38,396 bases of DNA from a virus. The notes beneath the pieces were generated by a model, which did not search any database, had not been told where the DNA came from, and worked only from the letters and a program-made list of their open reading frames with translations. How positions within the stretch are numbered: position 1 is the stretch's first letter; each line of letters opens with the position of its first letter. The position numbers were made by a program, and so were the translations under genes. Shown here piece after piece: positions 1-6,894 of this stretch. Location: the IMG/VR virus record IMGVR_UViG_3300002242_000342, positions 1 to 38,396 of that record; one strand, 5' to 3'.

Positions 1-2702
1 CCCTTGGCGTCTCCGAGCATTCCCATGATGCCCTGCATTGAGAACAGGTCAGTGAAGCCGGTGTCGTTCATGACAGTGCTGAATGCCGTTTTGAATAAAC
101 CTGCTGGGTTTATTTCCGCCCAGATCTGCTTGATTCCATTTGTTATGGACAGGATGAATTCTATTCCTGCCTTCTTGAGTACGTCGCCCACCGCTGGACC
201 AAAACCCTTCTCGCCAACGTCCTTCATGAACTTGGCTATCTTTGGGAACTGATCCTTCAGGCCATCAGACAGTCCCTGTCCGAAGGTCTTGCTTCCGCCC
301 TGACCGTCTCCGCCAGCCGCTCTGTCCGCTTCTGATGCAGCCGCAGTGTCCGCGTCTCGCATTGCCTCGCTTTGACCCTTAAGCTGATTGAGCATGTTAT
401 CAAGGCCGGATAAGTCTGCGTCCGGGTTCATGGCGAGCGCTATAGCCTTGGCTTTCTTAATCTCAAGCTCATAATGTTCCATGCGCTTCTCATGCGCACG
501 TTGGGCCCTGGCGATGTCTTCCTCGTACTGCATGCCCTGCAGTCTTCCGAGAGAGGTGATCTCGTTGTCGATGATCTGTTCCTGAAGATCTGACGTGATC
601 CTGTTAAGGTCTCGCTTCTGCTTCGCTGTCTCTTTGTCTTGTTCCCTGGCCAACTTAGCAACGTCAAGGAGGTTCTCCTTCTCAAGCGCAATAACCTCGT
701 TGTCGTAGGCTATGTTGATCGAAGCCTTAAGTCTCGCGTTTTTTCCTGCCGCCTTGAGGTCTGCCTGTCTTCGCTCCTCAATCTTCTTCAGGTCGTACCG
801 GAACTGCGCTTCAGTCCTGACCATCTCGTCCTGCTTCATCTTGATGTTGCGCTGATCAACGTCGTCGTACATTTCGTTGATTCTGGACTGGATGTCAGCT
901 ATGGCTGCGGCCTTGTCCTTTGCGTCCTGGTCTTCGTCTCCAAGAGCGCCTCCGGGAGTCAGTTTTGGTCCGGGCCTTGTTTTGGACTTTCCTCCACCAT
1001 CCATCTTGTCCATTTCCTTGTTGATCTTAACAAGGTTTCCGTGCGCATCAAGGGTGTAATCCTTTATGTTGCTCCATGATACACCGGCATTTCTGGCTTG
1101 TGTGGCTATCACGATCTGCTTCTGCGTAAGGCCATCTATGCCCCCGCCGAATAGCGCTGCCTTTATCTTTAACACGCTGAATCGCAAGTCCAGTGCAAGG
1201 TCCTGCATGTCGAAGAACAGCCTGAATATGGTCGTCAGGATCTCTTTAATCCAAGTCAGTGGATTGTACCAGGAGACGAGCGCACTACTTATCCCCTTAA
1301 CCTTACCCTCTGTTGTTGTGGCGTTTGCTGCGACAACGAAGCTGCCCTCCGTAGTGATCGCCCAGAAGTCTTTCCAGACGTTAATTAGCTTGGCCATGCC
1401 CGCGAACGCTTGGGCTATCTTCAGGACTATCTTAACGAGGGTTCTGGCTGATCCCTCTGACTCGCCAAACATATCCTTAAGCTCTTCGCCCAGAGCGCCA
1501 AACACTGCCTCAAACTCATCAGCGTTTTCCGTTATGGCTTCTGTTATCTCGTCAATGAAAGCCTTAATGTTCCTTAGTATCTCGATGAGAGGGCCATCGG
1601 TTCCGCCGAACGTCTGGAACATGTTCTGCATGGCTCCGTCGAGCGCAGACTTTATCATCGTAACCTGTCCGGAAACGCTGTTCAGCATGGCCTCGCGCAT
1701 TGCCTTGGCAGCGCCTTCCATGTTCTTCATCTTGTTCGCAAGGTTCTCAATGGCAACTTCGCCAGCCATAGCCTTCTGGATCAGAACGGTCATGGGCGAA
1801 CTTGCTCTAGCTCCGAAGATCTCTACGATGTCAGCGCCCGTAACATTAGTAGCTTCAGACAGCCTCTTGATGGTATCGATGAACTGTGTGGTCTTTCCGT
1901 CTGACCCTTCCATGCCTGGAGTAATGTCAGCAAGCGTTAGACCCATTCTCTTCAGTGAATCCTTGGCAGCCTGTGTTGGCTTGAGCAACTTCTGCATTGC
2001 CATCTTGAGCGCGTTACCGGCAAGAGATCCATCAACGCCGATCTCGATGAACGATGCCGCAGCCTGGAACGCCTGTTCCATGTCCATGCCGAAGGCTCTT
2101 GCTGCGGGTGCAGCGTAAACCATCGCGTTGCGCAGTGATTCAAAGTTTGCCCGTGTATTGGTAAGGACTGTCGCCATAGCGTCAGACACCCTTCCTGCCT
2201 CATGAGCCTCAAGACTGAATACCTTCAGAGTTGTACCAACGAAGTCGGCAGCCTCTCCCAGAGACGTCGTGCCGATTGTCGCGACCGAAAGCGCGGGACC
2301 TGTTGCCTTTATCGCTTCGTTTGCGGTCATGCCCTGCTTGGCGAATTCCTGCATAGCGTCAGCGGACTGCTTGGCCGTGAATTCAGTTGTTGCGCCGAAG
2401 TGGATGGCAGCCTTTGTCAGCTTCTCAAGGTCGCCCTTCATCCCCTTGTCGCCAAGTAGAGTTCTGGCTCTAACGATTGAATCCTGCATGGATGCGCCGG
2501 TACTCGTTATGGCAGCGAAGCCGGCAGCAATACCGCCAAGGCCAAGGCCGACACCAGCGGCGACAGCCGTGAATCCCTTCATGGCGTTCTGCATGTTGCG
2601 TAACGACTTCTGTGACTTCTTGGAGTTCCTGTCGAAGTTCGACGTGTCCATCATCAATCGGACTACCAAGCCACTCGCTTTACCGGCTTTACCAAATGCC
2701 AT
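1..2702 (-). CDS. Tape measure protein (TP901 type), C-terminus cut by the window edge
   Basis: This protein sets tail length and is packed inside the tail tube; about 900 residues are visible and the frame is still open at position 1. The start is the ATG at 2702-2700, six bases after GGAG. Residues about 45-65 are a glycine/alanine-rich hydrophobic segment (VAAGVGLGLGGIAAG). Residues about 70-200 match the conserved core of TP901-1-type tape measures: a GATTEFTAKQSADAMQEFA stretch, then GTTSLGEAADF and FEIGVDG-like helices. A second hydrophobic patch lies near residue 480 (WYNPLTWIKEIL), and a K/E-rich coiled coil covers about residues 600-740. It sits directly downstream of the frameshifted tail chaperones, the usual place for this gene, and its own late-promoter-like motif lies 24 bases upstream of the start. 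The family call is firm; how much is missing is unknown. Confidence 0.93.
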   Translation of the reverse strand, partial: MAFGKAGKASGLVVRLMMDTSNFDRNSKKSQKSLRNMQNAMKGFTAVAAGVGLGLGGIAAGFAAITSTGASMQDSIVRARTLLGDKGMKGDLEKLTKAAIHFGATTEFTAKQSADAMQEFAKQGMTANEAIKATGPALSVATIGTTSLGEAADFVGTTLKVFSLEAHEAGRVSDAMATVLTNTRANFESLRNAMVYAAPAARAFGMDMEQAFQAAASFIEIGVDGSLAGNALKMAMQKLLKPTQAAKDSLKRMGLTLADITPGMEGSDGKTTQFIDTIKRLSEATNVTGADIVEIFGARASSPMTVLIQKAMAGEVAIENLANKMKNMEGAAKAMREAMLNSVSGQVTMIKSALDGAMQNMFQTFGGTDGPLIEILRNIKAFIDEITEAITENADEFEAVFGALGEELKDMFGESEGSARTLVKIVLKIAQAFAGMAKLINVWKDFWAITTEGSFVVAANATTTEGKVKGISSALVSWYNPLTWIKEILTTIFRLFFDMQDLALDLRFSVLKIKAALFGGGIDGLTQKQIVIATQARNAGVSWSNIKDYTLDAHGNLVKINKEMDKMDGGGKSKTRPGPKLTPGGALGDEDQDAKDKAAAIADIQSRINEMYDDVDQRNIKMKQDEMVRTEAQFRYDLKKIEERRQADLKAAGKNARLKASINIAYDNEVIALEKENLLDVAKLAREQDKETAKQKRDLNRITSDLQEQIIDNEITSLGRLQGMQYEEDIARAQRAHEKRMEHYELEIKKAKAIALAMNPDADLSGLDNMLNQLKGQSEAMRDADTAAASEADRAAGGDGQGGSKTFGQGLSDGLKDQFPKIAKFMKDVGEKGFGPAVGDVLKKAGIEFILSITNGIKQIWAEINPAGLFKTAFSTVMNDTGFTDLFSMQGIMGMLGDAK

Positions 2703-2725
2703 TCTAAACTCCAGGGATTCAGAAG

Positions 2726-2735
2726 ATTATACCCC
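2726..2735 (-). promoter_or_regulatory. Late-promoter-like motif GGGGTATAAT before the tape measure gene
   Basis: It lies in the 39-base gap between the chaperone extension and the tape measure start. It is one of the set of GGG(A/G)TATAA elements in this window. No TTGACA-like box is visible 15-19 bases upstream. Confidence 0.55.
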
Positions 2736-2741
2736 TATCCG

Positions 2742-3143
2742 CTACAGAACAGGGATACCCATTGAGGCAAGGCCGAGTAGCTTATTGTTCTCCATAGTGA
2801 CCTTGTCCTCGTCACTCATGTTAGCCCTCTTGCTCTTCTTCTTCTTGGGCTTATTGCCCTGATCGGTGCTTGCTGGCTTGTAATCAACGCCCATTGCACC
2901 CATGATGGGCTCAACCAACCCGTTGAGAAAATCGATCTTAACCTTCGTGATGCAGTACGCAGACAACTGGATCTGGTCGAACGTCATGTCCAGAACCTCA
3001 TCCAGCGTGTGACCGGAACCCATAAGGATCCCGATCGCGGAGTGTATTGCGTCGGTCGGGCTGTTGCCCTTGGAGGTTTCCCCCTCTACCGACCCATCAG
3101 ATGACTCGCCTTCGTCAACGTCTTGGCGAAGGCTACCGCTAAA
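2742..3143 (-). CDS. Tail assembly chaperone, frameshift extension (T part of GT)
   Basis: This segment is the C-terminal extension of the tail chaperone, made by -1 frameshifting from the G frame. It adds about 133 residues, so the fused GT protein would be about 265 residues. The frame has no good start of its own: it is open from just after a TAA at about 3158, and its first ATG (3023) lies deep inside the conserved-looking part and has no ribosome site. Its visible features are an acidic serine-rich linker, then a helical region (GHTLDEVLDMTFDQIQLSAY), then a lysine-rich tail (NKPKKKKSKRAN). In lambda-like phages GT binds the tape measure and tail tube proteins, and here it lies between those two genes, as expected. 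Confidence 0.8.
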   Translation of the reverse strand, partial: FSGSLRQDVDEGESSDGSVEGETSKGNSPTDAIHSAIGILMGSGHTLDEVLDMTFDQIQLSAYCITKVKIDFLNGLVEPIMGAMGVDYKPASTDQGNKPKKKKSKRANMSDEDKVTMENNKLLGLASMGIPVL

Positions 3144-3538
3144 GGGCCGAAACTCTTAATCAAGTCTTCGATGTCGAAGCAGTCAGAAGGAAGTCCGTCC
3201 AGCTTCTCTGAAACCTTTGGGTAACAGGCAGAGAATGCCTCGTCAATCAGGTCAATGAGTCGCTCGTCAGAAAGTACGCCAAGCGCTGCGCGCATCATAG
3301 ACTCAACGTCAGTGAATGCGTCCTCTGCAACGTCGATGTTCTGCAGTAGTTCTGCAGCCTTCTCGACCATTCGCAGCGCCTTGATTTGTCGTCGAGCAGA
3401 CAACTTGCTGGGCAACTTGTACTCGTTGCCTTCCAGGTCCCTGATGATCAGGTCTGTAGGAACGAGCGTTTCGAGCAGTGCTACGAAATCGGTTGGTTCT
3501 TCAGATTCAGTTACTTCTGTGGTTTCTTCTTGGTCCAT
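3086..3538 (-). CDS. Tail assembly chaperone (G)
   Basis: This is the short form of the tail chaperone, about 150 residues and acidic at its N-terminus (MDQEETTEVTESEEPTDF). The rest is helical, with RRQIKALRMVEKAAELLQ in the middle and a C-terminal LIKSFGPLAVAFAKTL segment where the frameshift occurs. It is recognised by position and architecture (between tail tube and tape measure, with an overlapping -1 frame) rather than by a catalytic motif. The start chosen is the ATG at 3538, five bases after GGAGG. An upstream in-frame ATG at 3550 contains that ribosome site, and one at 3577 lies upstream of the promoter motif, so both are unlikely. Confidence 0.82.
   Translation of the reverse strand: MDQEETTEVTESEEPTDFVALLETLVPTDLIIRDLEGNEYKLPSKLSARRQIKALRMVEKAAELLQNIDVAEDAFTDVESMMRAALGVLSDERLIDLIDEAFSACYPKVSEKLDGLPSDCFDIEDLIKSFGPLAVAFAKTLTKASHLMGR
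3140..3146 (-). promoter_or_regulatory. Probable -1 ribosomal slippery heptamer CCCTTTA
   Basis: Read on the minus strand in the G frame, the sequence is GGC CCT TTA, so the heptamer C CCT TTA fits the X XXY YYZ rule exactly. A one-base backward slip gives CCC TTT and enters the T frame, which then stays open for 133 codons. The G frame stops 52 bases further on (TAG at 3088-3086). The T frame has a stop just upstream of the site, so only slippage in this short window joins the two frames. Confidence 0.8.
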
Positions 3539-3559
3539 TGTTTCCTCCATAGACACAAT

Positions 3560-3569
3560 GTTATACCCC
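3560..3569 (-). promoter_or_regulatory. Late-promoter-like motif GGGGTATAAC before the tail chaperone gene
   Basis: It is placed between the terminator of the tail tube gene and the chaperone ribosome site, 22 bases upstream of the chosen start. Confidence 0.55.
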
Positions 3570-3573
3570 ACAA

Positions 3574-3603
3574 ACAAAAAGAGGGCACCCGAAGATGCCC
3601 TCT
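3574..3603 (-). terminator. Rho-independent terminator after the tail tube gene
   Basis: On the minus strand the stem is GAGGGCA-TCTTCGGG-TGCCCTC followed by TTTTTG. The tail tube stop codon is about 27 bases upstream. It separates the tube gene from the chaperone/tape measure unit. Confidence 0.85.
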
Positions 3604-3629
3604 AAATATGCGTTTAATCGCTTAATTGA

Positions 3630-4190
3630 TTACGCGATAACTCTGTGGATTTGCATCAACTGACTTGTGTAAGCCAAAGAGTTGCCGTCCCAATCTGTTC
3701 CAGCGCGCAGAGCTTTGAAGCTGTACTCGAAGGAGTGCTCGTCTGCCGTGAAAGGAAGAGTCAAGCCACCGTTAGAAACTGCTTTCCAGACGTTTACGAA
3801 CAAGGTGTCACCAGTGACTGCCATTGCGTGCTCAACCTGCAGAGCAAGTTGAGTTACAAGTGGGTCGCCACCGAACGCGAAGTGTTCTTCGGTAGAAGTT
3901 GTTGTGTGAACGCCAGCGCCAAGTGCGTGTGCGAAGTTAGCGAAGTTCCACTCGATTCCGGTCACGGACAAGTTTACGCCCTGTGCCTGTGTGAAAGAGT
4001 AGATAGGCAGCTTTGGGTTGCCTTGAGAGATGTCACGCTTTTCAGAAGTAATCTCGATTGAGATTCCGTCTTCAGTGATAGCGCCAACGTCGACAAGACT
4101 AGCGGTTCCGCCAGAAGTCGTAGCTGGACCAATCTTTAAGATACCGGGTCCGAAAGCGAAGTTATTTTCGGTATAAGTAGGAATGTTCAT
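3630..4190 (-). CDS. Major tail (tube) protein
   Basis: This 186-residue protein is the likely building block of the tail tube. Its pattern is typical of siphovirus tube proteins: an N-terminal arm with a glycine/proline-rich loop, then DVGAITEDGISIEIT followed by beta-strand-rich sequence (SEKRDISQGNPKLP). The C-terminal part reads HSFEYSFKALRA, a strand pattern also common in tube proteins. The start is at 4190 with GGAG seven to ten bases upstream. It is followed at once by a strong terminator, which fits a highly expressed protein, and the tail chaperones come next. Assignment rests on fold-like pattern and gene order. Confidence 0.82.
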   Translation of the reverse strand: MNIPTYTENNFAFGPGILKIGPATTSGGTASLVDVGAITEDGISIEITSEKRDISQGNPKLPIYSFTQAQGVNLSVTGIEWNFANFAHALGAGVHTTTSTEEHFAFGGDPLVTQLALQVEHAMAVTGDTLFVNVWKAVSNGGLTLPFTADEHSFEYSFKALRAGTDWDGNSLAYTSQLMQIHRVIA

Positions 4191-4217
4191 TGTTAAATCT
4201 CCAGATCTGTGAGATGA

Positions 4218-4427
4218 TTAAGGTTGCTCGACTAGGATCCATAGACCCATCGTCTTGGAGCATGTATTACAAGTTAATTGAATTTTCTCTTTCTTATACC
4301 CCTCCGGCGTGGCTGCACCCCTCGTTGAGAGTGCCTCGCCATTGTGGTCCAGCTTGCAGCCGCACTCACACCTTACGGTCAAGTTTAGCTTCAGCGAAGA
4401 AAGAGGTTTTGAGTCGAATGTGTTCAT
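4218..4427 (-). CDS. Small zinc-ribbon-like protein
   Basis: The product has 69 residues with a CECGC group at residues 20-24 and CNTC at 53-56, the layout of a four-cysteine zinc knuckle. Its ATG overlaps the stop of the upstream tail terminator gene (TAATG), so it is probably translationally coupled to it. The function is unknown; its place between the tail terminator and tube genes suggests an assembly factor or a minor virion part. A late-motif-like stretch (GGGGTATAAG, 4293-4302) lies inside the reading frame and could be chance or an internal promoter for the tube gene. Confidence 0.65.
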   Translation of the reverse strand: MNTFDSKPLSSLKLNLTVRCECGCKLDHNGEALSTRGAATPEGYKKEKIQLTCNTCSKTMGLWILVEQP

Positions 4428-6160
4428 TATAAGGTCCCAACGTAAGAGAATAGTCCACGGATGTAATACCCGTCCACCTGTTGGTTGTATCCGTCATGCG
4501 GCCTTTCCGTTTCACGAATAACTCCCTTCGGGGAGAATCCTTCGCGACCGATTCGTTCGTGTTGCAGCTTTGAGCGTACCAATTCGTACATGCGCGCAGC
4601 ATCAGAGTAACCGTCGCGAGAGTAGCAGTACACGGCTATGGTCACGTTCTGGACGCCGCCGTGCCATCTTGCGTTGCCGGATATGGCCTCGATTATGATT
4701 CTCGGCATCTTCACGGACGAAGACTCGTCTCCGTGCTTTACCTGCTCGTGGGTTCCGATGATCCGCCCGTCAACGTGGTCAACAAGCTCGTCAACCTCAA
4801 AAAGCTCTCTAACGATGAGCGACTTGAGTCCGGGAACTCCAATCTTGGCGGATTCTGAAAGTGTTGGCAGCACAGTTTCCGCAACTGCCTTCTTTATGTT
4901 GGAGAGGTCCGCAATCTGAACATACAGTTGCGCTTTGTCGTCTGATGTTGCTGCAGACGTAGACTCGTACTTAAACTCCTCTCCCTCCAGCGAGAAGTCT
5001 GACAACATTGGACCGTCGTTGTTGTTGTCTGTTGCGCCAGAGTCACCCGTGTACTGCACGAGAGGAATCCTTGCACCAGAGATCTTTTCAAAGCTCAAGT
5101 CAACGCCAGCCGATGGAGATGCAGACGACTCCGACCTTGATGGGATCAGCGCCTTGGGAATGGATAGCGTCTGCTCTGTCCTGGGCATGGCCCTGGTTCC
5201 TCGCTCGGGAGTGTAGTGCGTGACGTGCATGTCCTGGTTTGTAGCCGTGTACAGGGAGCCCTTAAAGTTTGTGGCCGTGTTTACTGGAGCGGTTACGGAG
5301 AGCTCCGTCTGCAACCCAGACAACCCTGAAGTTGTCCCGTCTCCGGGTCTAACGACTGGTACTGCACCGTGTAATCTTCCGCTTGAACCCCCTCCGTGCC
5401 AGGACAGGTGCGTAATGGTGTGATCCATGTCGATGAACGCTGGCAATCCGTCCCAGCCAATAAAGTTGTTCTGCACATATGAAGATGGGTCATCGAACCC
5501 TGCTGATGGATTTATTGCGGTAACATCAAAGTCTTGACGTGTCACGCCCCAGTTAGTACCCCATTCTACGATCTGGACAGTTGTAAACGAATTAACGCTG
5601 AACACGAATCCGGCATAAGAGTACCTGTGGACTTCCAGGTCCGTGTTGCTGGTCATGAATTCCTTGGTAATGCACGCAGTTAGGGCTGATCCCCCTCCGC
5701 TGCCCGCTCCCCACATTCCGCCAACAACCCAGCACTGCTTGAAGTCTTGAACATTGGATACCGTGTCGCTGTAGGTGACAATGCCCGTTGTGGTTATGGC
5801 TGGGTGCTCAACCTGCTTTACGTCGCGAAGTTTGAATCCATTCGGATCGTCACCGTCAAGACACTCAACAACCGTTATTTGAACACGTGGAGCGCGTGAT
5901 GTGTTGGACTGGTTCTCGATAACAAGGAAGTTACCACCAGACGATCCGAGTTCCCCGGTCCCGTATGGGTCCGCAATTAGTCTGAAGCTAGTCCTGCTTG
6001 GGTGATAGCCCTCGTTATTGTCGGGGTCGGGAGTGCAGTGAAACACAGCGAAGTAGTCTCTAGACAGCGTATGGTCGAGCGGCACAACGTGCACTCTTCT
6101 AAGCTCGTCCACCACATGGTGCATCCTTATCTGCGTCACTCTGAATAATTGCTCGGACAT
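4427..6160 (-). CDS. Tail terminator-like protein with a long N-terminal extension
   Basis: The product has 577 residues. The last ~150 residues look like a tail terminator/completion protein: helix (SNIKKAVAETVLPTLSES), strands (PRIIIEAISGNARW), then NVTIAVYCYSRDGYSDAARM and a closing strand (GYYIRGLFSYVGTL). Such proteins are usually only 120-200 residues long. Here about 420 residues of glycine- and histidine-rich, strand-rich sequence precede it (for example WVVGGMWGAGSGGGSA and THLSWHGGGSSGR); I do not recognise that part. The start at 6160 follows TGGAG. The gene lies between the neck protein and the tube gene, the right place for a terminator. Only the C-terminal call has family support, and it is moderate. 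Confidence 0.6.
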   Translation of the reverse strand: MSEQLFRVTQIRMHHVVDELRRVHVVPLDHTLSRDYFAVFHCTPDPDNNEGYHPSRTSFRLIADPYGTGELGSSGGNFLVIENQSNTSRAPRVQITVVECLDGDDPNGFKLRDVKQVEHPAITTTGIVTYSDTVSNVQDFKQCWVVGGMWGAGSGGGSALTACITKEFMTSNTDLEVHRYSYAGFVFSVNSFTTVQIVEWGTNWGVTRQDFDVTAINPSAGFDDPSSYVQNNFIGWDGLPAFIDMDHTITHLSWHGGGSSGRLHGAVPVVRPGDGTTSGLSGLQTELSVTAPVNTATNFKGSLYTATNQDMHVTHYTPERGTRAMPRTEQTLSIPKALIPSRSESSASPSAGVDLSFEKISGARIPLVQYTGDSGATDNNNDGPMLSDFSLEGEEFKYESTSAATSDDKAQLYVQIADLSNIKKAVAETVLPTLSESAKIGVPGLKSLIVRELFEVDELVDHVDGRIIGTHEQVKHGDESSSVKMPRIIIEAISGNARWHGGVQNVTIAVYCYSRDGYSDAARMYELVRSKLQHERIGREGFSPKGVIRETERPHDGYNQQVDGYYIRGLFSYVGTL

Positions 6161-6180
6161 GTTTCACTCCATTCAGGACT

Positions 6181-6190
6181 GTTATATCCC
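6181..6190 (-). promoter_or_regulatory. Late-promoter-like motif GGGATATAAC before the tail terminator gene
   Basis: It is located in the 34-base gap between two structural genes, about 21 bases upstream of the start codon. Confidence 0.55.
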
Positions 6191-6194
6191 TACT

Positions 6195-6863
6195 TTACTT
6201 GAAAGTCCAGCGGAGGTCCAGCTTCTGGAATCTTCCCCCAGCGCCCCTCTTCCTTATCGTGTTCTCTATCTTCTTCTTCATCCTGTTTTGCACATCTTTC
6301 TCTGATAGAGTACCGTTAATAACGTCTCTAGGCAGCATAACCCTTGACCCGTCAATAACAGCACTGGCGTAAGGTGCCTTTCCGGCGTCAAAACTAAGCT
6401 CACTGCCCCCGTAGGAGTCATTGCCCTTGTTGGTGATCCCCAGCGCGTCCTTTAGCGATCCGTCCTGATCGTGGATCTCGTACTCTTTCATTCCACCCAG
6501 GGCCGTGGTGCGTACACGCCCGTGCCTCTTGGCGTATGGGTGGTCCATGTCTGCCAGCGCTTGCGGAGAATGCGCGGTGCTGGACATGTTGTCCTTTACA
6601 GCGTCCATTAGCACTTCCGCAGAAGCCCTCATCGCATCCCTGGCATTGCGCTTGAGCGCCTTCCTGTCTCCGTCCATTCGATTCAGCGTCATGCGAAGGG
6701 AGCCAAGGTCAAGCTCCAGCTTAAGGTTCCTGGGATCCATTGGCTTGCCGTCGCCGCCCTCCATCAGACCCCTCATGGCGTTCTTTGAAAAGTTCTTAGC
6801 GAACTTCTTAGACATGCCCTTGGTGACGAATCTACCTGCTAGTGCTGCTATTGGTAACGCCAT
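6195..6863 (-). CDS. Neck/tail completion protein (HK97 gp10-like, tentative)
   Basis: The product is a basic protein of 222 residues. The middle carries KRNARDAMRASAEVLMDAVKD, then a DHPYAKRHG motif of the kind seen in gp10-like tail completion proteins, which plug the head-tail joint. The N-terminal ~40 residues are basic and methionine-rich. It is downstream of the glycosyltransferase gene and upstream of the tail terminator, a position that fits a neck protein. No catalytic motif is seen. The start ATG at 6863 has CGGAG seven bases upstream. Confidence 0.55.
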   Translation of the reverse strand: MALPIAALAGRFVTKGMSKKFAKNFSKNAMRGLMEGGDGKPMDPRNLKLELDLGSLRMTLNRMDGDRKALKRNARDAMRASAEVLMDAVKDNMSSTAHSPQALADMDHPYAKRHGRVRTTALGGMKEYEIHDQDGSLKDALGITNKGNDSYGGSELSFDAGKAPYASAVIDGSRVMLPRDVINGTLSEKDVQNRMKKKIENTIRKRGAGGRFQKLDLRWTFK

Positions 6864-6884
6864 GGGAACTCCGAGTGCTCCCTG

Positions 6885-6894
6885 GTTATATCCC
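6885..6894 (-). promoter_or_regulatory. Late-promoter-like motif GGGATATAAC before the neck protein gene
   Basis: It overlaps the stop codon region of the glycosyltransferase gene, about 22 bases upstream of the neck gene start. Confidence 0.55.

Noticed and set aside
1066-2118. Long plus-strand open frame (350 codons)
   Set aside because: It lies fully antisense to the tape measure gene, has no ribosome site, and its composition is that of a reversed helical protein frame.
4293-4302. Late-type motif GGGGTATAAG inside the zinc-ribbon gene
   Set aside because: It encodes conserved-looking residues (PEGYKK) and is about 100 bases from the next start, further than all other copies; not counted as a promoter, though an internal promoter for the tail tube gene is not excluded.
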